This document shows, in pieces, positions 39,612 to 49,090 of a DNA stretch of 64,000 bases. How positions within the stretch are numbered: the first letter of the stretch is position 1; each line of letters begins with the position of its first letter. Source of the stretch: Erythrobacter litoralis (lineage in GTDB: Bacteria; Pseudomonadota; Alphaproteobacteria; Sphingomonadales; Sphingomonadaceae); assembly GCF_001719165.1 (NCBI RefSeq), contig NZ_CP017057.1:434001-498000 (forward strand), written 5' to 3'. The position numbers were made by a program, and so were the translations under genes. The notes under the pieces are model-generated. The model saw only the letters and a list, made by a program, of their open reading frames with translations. It ran no database searches and had not been told where the DNA came from.

Positions 39612-40823
39612 ATGACTTATCTTCGCAAAGCGGGCGGTCTCACGGTCGCGCTTTTTTGGGCAGCGTTGGCAGGTTGTGGTGGTGACGAAGCAGGCCAAGC
39701 GCCGCCTCCGCTTGGAGGTCAGCCGACTCCGACTCCGACTCCGACTCCGACTCCGACTCCGACTCCGACTCCGACTCCGACTCCGACTCCGACTCCCACT
39801 CAATCTGAGCGGTTCGATTTTACTTTCGGTACAGCTGACGTGAGCTCTTATCAAGTTAGGGAGTTAACGACGCGGTCGGGCCACGGCAATAGAATTTATT
39901 GCGTGGTAAGTCATTTTTCGTATGACGATCCTATAATCTACCCGGATGCACCCGGAGAAGCTCATCTCCACATGTTCTTTGGCAACACCGCACTCAACGC
40001 TTTTACTACCTCAGAATCGATCCTTACCACTGGGTTGAGTTCATGCGAGGGCGGCACCAATTATGCTGTTGGCGGTTGGATCCCCGCGCTGTACAATTCT
40101 GGTGGTCAGGTCGTAGTGCCCGAAGAAATTTTCGTCTACTACAAGACCTTTGGCTCGCCATCTATGAATTATGGCATGGTTCAAGAGGTGCCTCTTGGAT
40201 TGCAAATGTTAGCATCCCCTGACACTCTTCATTTCGACGAGGGCCTGATAAGAGTACAGAATTTTCCGCACAATGGCTTTAGCGCATTGGTGTTGAACAT
40301 AACATTCCCTTCGTGTGTGGCGACCGACAACGGTCAGATTACAGGAAATCCAATACTTTCACACCGGGACATGCCAGGAAATCTTGCAAATCAGGTCAAT
40401 AGTCATGTGTCTTATCCAAGCCTTGGTAATGAAGTTGATTGCCCGGCAAGCCATCCTTATCGTTTCCCAACGCCGCAATTCCTAATCTTTTTCGACACCA
40501 ATGAGACAGGGAACGAGCCTTATCTGTCATCAGACGCAATGGCAGATGCTCCCCCGATGTCGACGCTTCACGGGGATTATATGTTTGGTGCGGAGCCATC
40601 CGCCAATCGAGCGATCTTGCGATGCGTCCAGGAGGCACGGAGCTGTGGATTTGATGAGGGCGGACGCGCTCAGCTGCCCGATCGTTTTTTTGGTCCATCA
40701 GGACAAATGTACCGAGACAGTGTCAGTTTACTGGATGAAACTGATCGGACGCCTTTTGGGAGTGAGCTACCGCCAATGCGTTCCGGTGGCGCTGTTGGTC
40801 ACCAAGGGCACGGCGACCACTAA
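39612..40823 (+). CDS. DUF1996-like lipoprotein with Pro-Thr repeat
   Basis: 403 aa. N-terminal signal ends in LAGC, a lipobox, so it is likely lipid-anchored in the envelope. A 13-unit Pro-Thr linker (about residues 38-63) leads to a domain with DPIIYPDAPGEAHLHMFFGNT, GLSSCEGG, GGWIPALYN and HRDMPGNLANQVNSHVSYPSL, the pattern of DUF1996 proteins known from fungi and bacteria, of unknown function. The C-terminus is His/Gly-rich. It stands alone between two IS remnants and has lower GC than the rml region, which suggests separate acquisition. Confidence 0.8.
   Translation: MTYLRKAGGLTVALFWAALAGCGGDEAGQAPPPLGGQPTPTPTPTPTPTPTPTPTPTPTPTPTQSERFDFTFGTADVSSYQVRELTTRSGHGNRIYCVVSHFSYDDPIIYPDAPGEAHLHMFFGNTALNAFTTSESILTTGLSSCEGGTNYAVGGWIPALYNSGGQVVVPEEIFVYYKTFGSPSMNYGMVQEVPLGLQMLASPDTLHFDEGLIRVQNFPHNGFSALVLNITFPSCVATDNGQITGNPILSHRDMPGNLANQVNSHVSYPSLGNEVDCPASHPYRFPTPQFLIFFDTNETGNEPYLSSDAMADAPPMSTLHGDYMFGAEPSANRAILRCVQEARSCGFDEGGRAQLPDRFFGPSGQMYRDSVSLLDETDRTPFGSELPPMRSGGAVGHQGHGDH
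39723..39800 (+). repeat. Hexanucleotide tandem repeat (ccgact), 12 exact plus 1 variant unit
   Basis: Twelve exact ccgact units (39723-39794) and one cccact unit encode the Pro-Thr linker of the lipoprotein. Because the unit is six bases, gain or loss of units would change linker length without breaking the frame. Confidence 0.96.
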
Positions 40824-41039
40824 ATGCGCGCTTAACCATAGCATGCGATATAGCGCTTTCCCCACGTTCTGACGCGGCGGTGATTCTCTTAACGACACGT
40901 TTCTGATCATGCTTCGCTCACCCTCGCCTCCAAGTTTATTTGTTGGGGACGACGGTGAGCACGGTGAAACAGGTGCTTATACAGGATTTGGGGACAGAGC
41001 TATCGCTGCGATTGACGTCGGCATTAGTTGCCGAGGAGC

Positions 41040-41640
41040 TTTAGCGCATGTCTGGGTCAGCATATCGGGCGCTCTACGCCAGAGGCGCCCGCGCTGAGGA
41101 AGGCACGGTGGTGCAGCACAGCTATACCGACACCCGCTACGACGAATAGCTAGAGCTGCCAGCGCCGTATCGCGGCGCGCATCGAGGCTAGCGCGCTGGG
41201 CATCGATATTCGCTACGTCGTCGCGTCGCTGACCAAAGGTTAGGCCGAGTATTAGGCCGAGTAGATGTAGGACATGCTCTACTGCGCGCGCGGGCAGGCC
41301 GAGAACCTGATCAAGTTGCACAAGACCCAGATTGCCGGTGACCGCACATCGTGCCGGTCGGCGAACGCCACCCAGAGATTGCGCCTCGTCCTGCACACCG
41401 CTGCCTACTGGCTGCTGCGGCACGTCCAGCAGCCAATGCCAATAACTGAGGACCGCAGCTGACTTCACCAACCCTGCAACTGCGGCTGCTCAAGGTCGCT
41501 GCCAGTGTGATGGAAAGCACCACCCCTACCCGCGTCGTGTTCGCCCTCGCCTGTCCGGATGCCGATCTGCTGCGCACCATCGTTCTCGCTCTCAAACCTG
41601 CGCCTATATGGTCGGTGCGGTAACGCTGCCTGAAACCCCG
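41040..41640 (+). pseudogene. IS1380-family transposase C-terminal remnant
   Basis: Readings DIRYVVASLTK, then CARGQAENLIKLHKTQIAGDRTSCRSANATQRLRLVLHTAAYWLL and LRLLKVAASVMESTTPTRVVFALACPDADL match the C-terminal half of IS1380-type DDE transposases. Many stops and frame changes. The flanking bases 40824-41039 and 41641-41781 hold nothing recognisable. Confidence 0.82.
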
Positions 41641-41781
41641 AGCCCAGTCCTTCAACCTCAAAACCCATGATTTCCAAGGCGGTGAAAAAGACGCCAGCGA
41701 TTCCGTGCTTTTGCGCTGCGCCGCAAGTGCCAGAACGGGCGCCAGGCGCCCCACAGCCGAGCCGGCTTGAATGAAAGAGGC

Positions 41782-42294
41782 TCAAGATGAAACCGGCCGA
41801 GCTGGGATGCCAACGACGATGTTGCCGTCCGTTACGTCCTGGAGCACAACAGCATTCGCTCCCACTTGAACGTGCCGGCCCAATCTCACGGGACCCAAAA
41901 TCTTTGCACCAGCTCCAATATCGCAATGGCCGTCGAGCTTGACTGCTCCTGCCAGCGTGACTTGATGGAAGATTAGGCAGTTAGGCCCGATCTCACACGC
42001 TGGATGAATGATGATCCCAGTTGGATGGGGTAATAGCAATCCACCCGCGATACTACAGTTGAGATGAATCTCCGACTGCGTAACAAGTGACCAAAACCAG
42101 TGATTCAGGGCCCAATATCTAGCAATTAGGTTGGCGAAGGCTGTTTCACGGTGCTTCGCAGCCTGGTATTTTCGGATCGAACGAAGCAGCTTTCGTCCAG
42201 GATCCCAAAAGCCGCGAATACGCTCTCTATCCCAGTCGGCTTCTGTAGCCGAGACGGCGGCCGAAAAATCAACGGCATTCACTCGACGCCCCAT
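41782..42294 (-). CDS. Serine-acetyltransferase-like hexapeptide-repeat acetyltransferase
   Basis: 170 aa left-handed beta-helix acyltransferase of the CysE/EpsC/WcaB type. The helix region contains NCSIAGGLLLPHPTGIIIHPACEIGPNCLIFHQVTLAG with the catalytic His residues, then GAKILGPVRLGRHVQVGANAVVLQDV and VVGIPARPV. Short N-terminus, as in polysaccharide-locus members, so sugar O-acetylation is more likely than cysteine synthesis (inference). The 289 nt upstream, shared with the divergent GT4 gene, show no gene. Confidence 0.87.
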   Translation of the reverse strand: MGRRVNAVDFSAAVSATEADWDRERIRGFWDPGRKLLRSIRKYQAAKHRETAFANLIARYWALNHWFWSLVTQSEIHLNCSIAGGLLLPHPTGIIIHPACEIGPNCLIFHQVTLAGAVKLDGHCDIGAGAKILGPVRLGRHVQVGANAVVLQDVTDGNIVVGIPARPVSS

Positions 42295-42583
42295 GCCCAG
42301 TCGGAAAGCGACGCTGCCAAAGCTGATGATGTTGCATTGCGCTCCAAAAAATCCTCCACCATTTGTGCTGTTTGAGAAAGCATTGCACTCAACAAGCTCT
42401 GTCCTAATCGAATCTCATAAGCTTTATTGCCTAGCGTTCCGCAAGGCCTACATCAATCGCCGGCTTCGGCTCCTTGGGCAAGCGGCACTCGTTGGGGATT
42501 CAATTTCTGGCATCTTCCAAACAGCAGCATTGCATTGATGGGTAAACATAGTAGACCCACGTAAACTTACCACGGGGTGGAAA

Positions 42584-43801
42584 TTGCGTATAGGTTATCT
42601 GGTGAATCGATATCCGACGGCAAGTCACAGCTTCATACGCCGTGAGATTCACGCTGTTGAAGCAGAAGGCACCGAGGTTGTCCGCTTTTCGATCCGTCGT
42701 GTCAGTGCCTCCGAAGTTCCTGACCAGCGAGATCGCGAAGAACAGTTGCAAACAGAAGCGCTACTACAAATGGGGTTTGCGCGCCTCATGATTGACGCGA
42801 TCAAGGTTTTCGTGACGTGCCCCCTTCGCAGCATGCGCGCGCTTGCGGTTGCTTTCGCCGGAAATGACCGGCGAGCGACGAGTATGATCAAGCGCACAGC
42901 ATATTTTGTAGAAGGGGCCGCATTGGCGATCAAAGTGAAGTCGCATTCAATCGATCATCTGCACGCGCATTTCGGCACTAATTCGGCGATGGTCGCCCGG
43001 CTGGCCAGTATCTTGTCCGGCGTCACTTACAGTTTCACAGTTCATGGCCCCGATGAGTTCGATGCGCCCATCCAACTGGACCTGAAAGGCAAGGTTGCTG
43101 ATTGTGCATTTTGTGTAGCAATAAGCAGTTTCGGCCGAAGTCAGCTGATGCGCTGGAGTGCCTATTCCGACTGGTCGAAAATTGAAGTCGTCCGCTGTGG
43201 AGTTGACGACAGCTTTCTTCGAGGCCCTCGGGCCACGAGTGTGCCGGAGGTGCCACACATCTGCACGGTTGCGCGGCTAAGCGCCCAAAAAGGCATTCCG
43301 CTACTCCTGGAAGCGCTCGCAGTTCTCAAGAGGGCCGGTGAACCCTGCACTCTTACAATTGTCGGCGAAGGCGAAATGCGGATTGAGGTGGAAGGCCTTA
43401 TCGACAGTCTCGGACTAAGCGATGATGTTAAACTCGTGGGTGTGGCGTCATCGGGCGAGGTAATTGAGCATCTCCTCGATGCACGCGCCATGGTACTGCC
43501 GAGTTTTGCTGAGGGGCTGCCAGTTGTAATAATGGAAGCGTTGGCTCTTTCTAGACCCGTCATTGTATCAGCAATTGCGGGTACGCCTGAACTCGTAAAC
43601 AAGGATTGCGGTTGGTTGGTTTCTGCGGGGTCTGTCGGCGCGCTCGTTGAAGCGATCCGTGATGCTCTTGGTGCGTCGCCTGAGTATCTCAATCTCATGG
43701 GTGAGGTTGGCCGTTCACGTGTCTCGCGGCTGCACAACTCATTGGTCAATGGGGAGCAGTTAAACAAGCTCTTTAGCAAGGCAGTCCAAGCTCATGAATG
43801 A
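42584..43801 (+). CDS. Glycosyltransferase family 4 (WcaL/AmsK-like)
   Basis: 405 aa GT-B transferase. N-terminal NRYPTASHSFIRREI and the internal HAHFGTNSAMVARLASILSG with SFTVHGPDEFD are typical of colanic-acid-type GT4 proteins; the donor half has VARLSAQKGIPLLLEAL, VGEGEMR and E-x7-E in FAEGLPVVIMEALALSRPVI. TTG 42584 is chosen because GGGGTGG lies 5-10 nt upstream and MRIGYLVNRYP is the family start. The stop overlaps the next gene by 8 nt. Confidence 0.9.
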   Translation: MRIGYLVNRYPTASHSFIRREIHAVEAEGTEVVRFSIRRVSASEVPDQRDREEQLQTEALLQMGFARLMIDAIKVFVTCPLRSMRALAVAFAGNDRRATSMIKRTAYFVEGAALAIKVKSHSIDHLHAHFGTNSAMVARLASILSGVTYSFTVHGPDEFDAPIQLDLKGKVADCAFCVAISSFGRSQLMRWSAYSDWSKIEVVRCGVDDSFLRGPRATSVPEVPHICTVARLSAQKGIPLLLEALAVLKRAGEPCTLTIVGEGEMRIEVEGLIDSLGLSDDVKLVGVASSGEVIEHLLDARAMVLPSFAEGLPVVIMEALALSRPVIVSAIAGTPELVNKDCGWLVSAGSVGALVEAIRDALGASPEYLNLMGEVGRSRVSRLHNSLVNGEQLNKLFSKAVQAHE

Positions 43802-44969
43802 AGTGATAGTTACACTTATGTGGCTATTCGCCTCTGCAGCCGCCTTGCCGTTACTAGTTTTGGCCGTAGAGGTCTGGCTCGGTATCTGGAGAACGAAGCC
43901 AATTACATTAAACGGGCAGTTGCCAAACACCTGCATTCTTATCCCGGCCCACGATGAGGCGAAGATCATCGGCCAAACCCTCGCGCGGCTTGGCGCGATC
44001 CTCGGCCCTTCGGTGAGGGTACTGGTCGTGGCGGATAACTGCACAGATGATACTGCGGCGATCGCGCGCGAACACGGTTTCGAGGTGCTTGAGCGTTTTA
44101 ACTTGGAGAAACGAGGCAAGGGTTTTGCGCTTGCCTTCGGCCGCGATCACCTGCGAGCTAAGCCGCCAGAATGTGTGGTTGTTGTCGATGCGGATTGTCA
44201 TTCTGATCCGCGTTCAATCGCCGACGTCGCTCGCTACAGTTGTGCTACGCAATCAGCGGTGCAGGCACGTTATGTTTTCGTTCCGGACCATGCCGCATCA
44301 CCTAAAGTGCAAATCTCTAACTTTGCCTTCTGGATTAAGAACGTAGTCCGTCAGAGAGGCGTCTCTCGCGTTGGTGGAGGTGCTATCCTTACGGGTACCG
44401 GTATGGCCTTCCCTTGGAGCATTTTCGATCGCGTTACTCTTGCGACCGGGAGCATTGTCGAGGACCTGGCGCTTAGTGTGGAACTTGCTCAATCTGGCGA
44501 AACCCCACTTTTTCTCGAGCAGGCGCAGGTTCTAAGTGCCTCGGCTGGTGAGCAAGCAACTATCGGCCAAAGATCACGCTGGGAGCACGGGCTTCTGTCT
44601 GTGGCCGCAAACCATGCGTTTGCTTTGTTGAAGCATGGTTTCAGAGCCATGGACCGCAAGGTTTTTCTGCTTGGTCTCCATCTAATCGTTCCTCCGCTTG
44701 CGTTGCTCGTGGTGCTATCTGCTCTGATTGCTGCGTTTCTTCTCGCTGCAGCTATATCTGTAGACAACTGGTATCCATTTGCCGTTCTCGTCACATCTCT
44801 GCTGGCGGCTCTGATGGGCGTCCTGGTCAATTGGGCGCTCGAAGGACGTCGCTGGTTGACGCCGCAAGCGCTGGCGGCCTTGCCATTTTACTTGATGTGG
44901 AAGTTGCCGATCTATGGTCGCTTTTTCGCGCGAAAGCGCGTCGGCTGGGTAAGGACTGATCGCGACTAA
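43794..44969 (+). CDS. Membrane glycosyltransferase family 2 (processive-type signature)
   Basis: 391 aa. One N-terminal membrane helix, then a GT2 domain with LIPAHDEAKIIGQTL, VVADNCTDDT, the metal-binding VVDADCHSD, TGTGMAFPW, SIVEDLALS and QRSRW (the QxxRW motif of cellulose/hyaluronan-synthase-like enzymes), then two or three C-terminal membrane helices. QxxRW suggests a membrane GT2, not necessarily a polymerase. Overlaps the previous GT4 gene, so both are co-translated. Confidence 0.9.
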   Translation: MNEVIVTLMWLFASAAALPLLVLAVEVWLGIWRTKPITLNGQLPNTCILIPAHDEAKIIGQTLARLGAILGPSVRVLVVADNCTDDTAAIAREHGFEVLERFNLEKRGKGFALAFGRDHLRAKPPECVVVVDADCHSDPRSIADVARYSCATQSAVQARYVFVPDHAASPKVQISNFAFWIKNVVRQRGVSRVGGGAILTGTGMAFPWSIFDRVTLATGSIVEDLALSVELAQSGETPLFLEQAQVLSASAGEQATIGQRSRWEHGLLSVAANHAFALLKHGFRAMDRKVFLLGLHLIVPPLALLVVLSALIAAFLLAAAISVDNWYPFAVLVTSLLAALMGVLVNWALEGRRWLTPQALAALPFYLMWKLPIYGRFFARKRVGWVRTDRD

Positions 44970-45066
44970 GCTTGTGCAGCGAGTACGAGGACTGTGCCGA
45001 TATGCTTCGACCAAAGATTAGATCTCGATTCGCATTCGCTCGCCTGATGGTCAGAGTGACCCGCGA

Positions 45067-46077
45067 ATGAGTACGGAGAGGATCGGTGTTGTCGTCATTG
45101 GCCGTAACGAGGGGGAGCGGCTCAAGCGGTGCTTGCTTTCGATACCTGCGGGATATCAGGTGGTCTATGTAGATTCCGGGTCCAGTGACGGCAGCGTCGA
45201 GTTTGCGCGTTCGACTGGCGCCGTCGTGGTCGAGCTTGGAGATCACAGAGGCTTTACAGCAGCAAGGGCGCGGAACGCTGGCTGGCGACAGTTGCTTGAG
45301 CAGGATCCTGAGACAGTCCTCGTTCAATTCATTGACGGTGATTGCGAGATCGAAGCGGAGTGGTTCAGCAAAGCTTCAAGCGCGATCATGGCCGATGCCC
45401 GCCTCGCAATCGTGTTCGGCCGACGAAGCGAGCGATTCCCCGAACGGAGCATTTACAATAGACTATGTGATGATGAATGGGATGTGCCCGTCGGGATCGC
45501 CACGGCGTGTGGCGGTGATGCTCTTATGCGGGTAGCGGCGTTGCGCGAAGCGGGGGGCTACAGTGATGATCTGATTGCAGGGGAGGAACCGGACCTATGC
45601 CTTCGGCTTGGCAGGGCGGGCTGGCAAGTACGGCGGATCGATGGCGCGATGACGCTGCATGATGCGAATATACTTCGCTTCTCGAATTGGTGGAAAAGGG
45701 CGCGGCGCGCAGGGTATGCCTATGCCATGCATGTCTGGCGTCATGGTAAGCATTCACTGACCAGCTGGCGTCGTACACTATTTAGCATCCTTTTTTGGGG
45801 GTTCAGCTTGCCGACGATCCTTTTTGTGATGGCAGCAGGGTTTTTTGGGTTCGGATCCGCTATAGCTGGTTTGTTTTTTGCTGGAGTATTGTTGATCTAT
45901 CTTTTGCAGTTCGTTCGTATTTCATGGCGAAAGCGGCGTTCTGGCCGGCCGTGGCGATTTTCAGCGGCTTACGCTGGATTGGTGCTGGTGGGAAAATTTG
46001 CGGAGATCTCAGGTGTTCTGCAGTGCTGGTCAGCGATGATACGCGGGCAGAAATCGGGATTGATCGAATATAAGTAG
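45067..46077 (+). CDS. Glycosyltransferase family 2 with C-terminal membrane helices
   Basis: 336 aa. GT2 features: VVVIGRNEGERL, VVYVDSGSSDGS, DxD in QFIDGDCEIE, GGDALMRVAALREAGGYSDDLIAGEEPDLCLRL. After residue ~235 come two hydrophobic segments, so it is anchored in the inner membrane. It follows the preceding GT2 by 97 nt and is read the same way. Sugar not predicted. Confidence 0.9.
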   Translation: MSTERIGVVVIGRNEGERLKRCLLSIPAGYQVVYVDSGSSDGSVEFARSTGAVVVELGDHRGFTAARARNAGWRQLLEQDPETVLVQFIDGDCEIEAEWFSKASSAIMADARLAIVFGRRSERFPERSIYNRLCDDEWDVPVGIATACGGDALMRVAALREAGGYSDDLIAGEEPDLCLRLGRAGWQVRRIDGAMTLHDANILRFSNWWKRARRAGYAYAMHVWRHGKHSLTSWRRTLFSILFWGFSLPTILFVMAAGFFGFGSAIAGLFFAGVLLIYLLQFVRISWRKRRSGRPWRFSAAYAGLVLVGKFAEISGVLQCWSAMIRGQKSGLIEYK

Positions 46078-46233
46078 TGGATCGTGCTTCAGCCAATTCC
46101 CCGAGGATATTGTCTGGCGTTAAGGTGTCTGGCACGCCTTGAGGCGTAAGGGTCTTGGGCTGGGTACGTTGTCTCGGCTTGGTGTCGAGACGGCGAGCTA
46201 GCGGTGCAATCTCCGTGCTGCATAGTGAGTAAA

Positions 46234-47412
46234 ATGAAACATCTTATTTCGCAAAAAAATTCCTTGGTTCTTTCGCGTCTCACGAATCTGGATGCGCAGT
46301 CAATTGAGCCAGTCCCTGTGGTGCGGCCAAGTATGCCGCCTTTGGAAGACGTGCTTCCATATCTTCGGGATATATGGGCCTCCGGGGATCTCACGAATAA
46401 CGGTATTTTCGTCCGGCGGCTGCAAGAAGAACTTCAGGGTTATTTCGATGTGCCATACGTTAGCCTTGTGGCAAACTGTACGCTAGGGACGCTCTTGGCT
46501 CTGCGAGCTTTGGGCATAACCGGTGACGTCATCACTTCACCATACACGTTTGTCGCGACCACCAACGCGATTGTCCTTGCAGGCGCAACCCCGATATTCG
46601 CGGATATCGATCCGGAGACCTTGAACCTTTCTCCGACGGCCGTCGCTGAACAGATAACAGAACGAACGCAAGCGATCCTAGCGGTGCACTGCTATGGCAT
46701 TCCATGTGACGTGGAGGCGTTGCAAGCGATCGCGGACCGCCGCGGCATCCCACTCATTTTTGATGCGGCCCACTGCTTTGGGGTCAAAGTCGGGGGGCGG
46801 TCTGTCCTAGCCTACGGAGACTGCTCCATCGTCAGTTTCCACGCAACAAAGGTCTTTAACACCCTTGAGGGCGGGGCCATCGTTTCGTCAAATCCTCAAC
46901 TTGTTGAAGCCATCGGGCAACTTGCAAATAACGGCATAATTGATAACGAGAACGTTAATTCTATAGGCTTAAATGCCAAGATGAGCGAGTTGCACGCGGC
47001 TGTTGGCTTGGCGCAGTTGCCATATGTGTCGGATGAGCTTGCTAAGCGTCGCACGATTGTCGAGGCGTATTTAAGCGCTCTATCGAGCGTTCAAGGGTTG
47101 CGCTTTATTCAGCCGTCGTCCGACGTTGTGCATAACAGTTACATGTTCCCGATTATTGTCGAACCGGACTATCCGATCACGCGCGATAAGTTGTGCGAAA
47201 TCCTGAGGCAAAAAGGGATCTCCGCGAGAAAATATTTTTATCCGAGTGTCGCTGATTTACCTCCATACGCAGGCGCTCCTTCGACAGGTCCCGGAACGCT
47301 CGCCGTGGCGCGCCGTGCTGCAGATAGTGTCCTTTGTCTGCCTGTCTTCCCCGGCCTCGATCTGGCCGTTCAAAATCGCATAATTGAGATTGTGCGAAAC
47401 CCTTTGTCCTGA
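46234..47412 (+). CDS. DegT/DnrJ/EryC1/StrS-family sugar aminotransferase
   Basis: About 392 aa, PLP-dependent. NCTLGTLLALRAL binds the cofactor phosphate, DAAHCFG holds the PLP-nitrogen Asp, and FHATKVFNTLEGG supplies the Schiff-base Lys. It aminates a keto-sugar nucleotide. The RmlB product dTDP-4-keto-6-deoxyglucose, made from genes at 54.6-58 kb, is an obvious possible substrate, giving a 4-amino-4,6-dideoxy sugar (inference). ATG 46234 is preferred to GTG 46204 and GTG 46225 because homologues start near there. The sequence upstream (46078-46203) shows no gene. Confidence 0.92.
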   Translation: MKHLISQKNSLVLSRLTNLDAQSIEPVPVVRPSMPPLEDVLPYLRDIWASGDLTNNGIFVRRLQEELQGYFDVPYVSLVANCTLGTLLALRALGITGDVITSPYTFVATTNAIVLAGATPIFADIDPETLNLSPTAVAEQITERTQAILAVHCYGIPCDVEALQAIADRRGIPLIFDAAHCFGVKVGGRSVLAYGDCSIVSFHATKVFNTLEGGAIVSSNPQLVEAIGQLANNGIIDNENVNSIGLNAKMSELHAAVGLAQLPYVSDELAKRRTIVEAYLSALSSVQGLRFIQPSSDVVHNSYMFPIIVEPDYPITRDKLCEILRQKGISARKYFYPSVADLPPYAGAPSTGPGTLAVARRAADSVLCLPVFPGLDLAVQNRIIEIVRNPLS

Positions 47413-47591
47413 ATCTCGCGCGACAGCGTGGGGGCTGTAGTTTGGCGGCCGACAGGAAGGCGCCGAGCGAATAGTTCGCCAGTGGCAGTGGGGAGATATG
47501 TCGTAAAGAAAGCGGTTATCTGCTGGCAGAATGGGAGCGTTTCACCGTCCGATCGGAAATCTGGAAGAAAGAGGAACCTCAGTCGATCCGG

Positions 47592-48845
47592 ATGATTCAG
47601 ATCGCTTGCAAGAAAGTCAGATATTACCTCGTGCCTAATACGGAATCATCGGCCAATGAACTAATCCTGCTGCCTGTGCTGAGAGCACAGAAGGCTGCAT
47701 CCGGGGGTCTGATCGTCACCCAGAAATACCTGAACGGAGCCGCCGAGTATGCCAAGTCTTGGCCTGGGCCGGTAACCAGTCTGTTCGAGGTTTCGCCATT
47801 GCCGTCCACTGACCTTGACCACGTAGAAGTCGCTGACGACATTGGTGGGCACGTTATCGAGATCCGGCCTAATGATCTTAAAGTGCTCGCCCGACGCCTT
47901 CAATCAGCCTCCGTGGTCGTCGGCTTCCTTTCGCCATTCGAGGTCGGGACAACAGAGATCTGTAATCGCATTGGGGTGCCCGTCGTCCATGTGGCCGAGT
48001 ACACTCTGCGGACAGAATGGCAGATCATAGACAGTAGCGGAGCGAACCCCATCGTGAAGCTCCGAAGAAAGCTCTGGGCTTGGAAAGCAGAGCGCCTACG
48101 TCAATATCTAATCGGCATCTCTGCAGGCTTGCAATGTAATGGCGTCCCTACGTATCGCGCCTACCGCGAGATATGTCCCGACGCGTTTCTATTTTTTGAC
48201 AACCGCGTAAAGAACTCCGATATAATTACATCTGAAAAGCTAGCTCGAAAAACTCTGGAGGTCCAAGTCGGGAGACCACTTCGGCTGGTCTTTGGCGGAA
48301 GATTTGTCCCAATGAAGGGGGTGCTGCAGCTCCCGCGAGTTGCACGACACCTAAGCCAAGCTGGCGTCCCGTTTGAGTTAGCGATCTACGGGGCTGGCCC
48401 AGAAGAGAGCAAACTTCGTTCGGCGATCTCTCGCTATGGGCTTGAGGATCAGATTTCGATCTTTCCGCCGGTCGATTTCGATCAAGGATGGGTGCCATTT
48501 TTGAAGCAGTCTGCGGATCTATTCGTTTGCTGCCACATGCAAGGCGATCCATCGAGCACTTATTCCGAGACCATGGCGTGCGGAGTACCAATCGCAGGCT
48601 ACGATAATGAGGCCTTTAAGGGCATCGTGGAAATATCCGGGGCCGGTTTCCTTGCCCCGATGGGTGATTCAAAAAAACTTGCAAGTGTCATTGCGGATCT
48701 ACACCGCAACCGCGATCGCCTTGTCAGAGCTGCACAGATAGGGGTCTCCTTCTCTAAGCAGCACTGTTTCGAATCCACGTTTTCACGTAGAGTTGACCAC
48801 TTCAAGAATCTGAGCCGTCATCCAAGAAAAAATGATTTTGTATAA
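47592..48845 (+). CDS. Glycosyltransferase family 4-like
   Basis: 417 aa. GT-B donor half has LRLVFGGRFVPMKGVLQLPRVARHL, ELAIYGAGPEESKL and a donor-site stretch DPSSTYSETMACGVPIAGYDNEAF; the N-terminal half is divergent. Retaining GT4 is the best call. It stands downstream of the aminotransferase with a 179-nt gap. The C-terminal end is followed by about 245 nt with nothing recognisable (48846-49090) and then IS debris. Confidence 0.85.
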   Translation: MIQIACKKVRYYLVPNTESSANELILLPVLRAQKAASGGLIVTQKYLNGAAEYAKSWPGPVTSLFEVSPLPSTDLDHVEVADDIGGHVIEIRPNDLKVLARRLQSASVVVGFLSPFEVGTTEICNRIGVPVVHVAEYTLRTEWQIIDSSGANPIVKLRRKLWAWKAERLRQYLIGISAGLQCNGVPTYRAYREICPDAFLFFDNRVKNSDIITSEKLARKTLEVQVGRPLRLVFGGRFVPMKGVLQLPRVARHLSQAGVPFELAIYGAGPEESKLRSAISRYGLEDQISIFPPVDFDQGWVPFLKQSADLFVCCHMQGDPSSTYSETMACGVPIAGYDNEAFKGIVEISGAGFLAPMGDSKKLASVIADLHRNRDRLVRAAQIGVSFSKQHCFESTFSRRVDHFKNLSRHPRKNDFV

Positions 48846-49090
48846 TGTTCGGATGCGAAAGAAGTTCTCCACTTCCTTCTGCGTCAATCGTGCTACGGCG
48901 CTGTGGCCCGTTAACGCAACTGGGGTAAATGCTCCTGCCGCCGCCAATACCAGCGCCGGCCCGGTCTAGAAGGCCTTGAGAAAGCGTTCGTGGCATCCTT
49001 GCGGAACTCCTGATCTCGCATAGAAATTCCCGTAAAATCTATGCCGCCGGAAGCTGCACCGAGTCAGAACTCGTGGAAGCCTCTCTGGGA

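Noticed and set aside
39723..39800. Possible CRISPR-like repeat
   Set aside because: A head-to-tail 6-bp tandem repeat inside a coding region without spacers.
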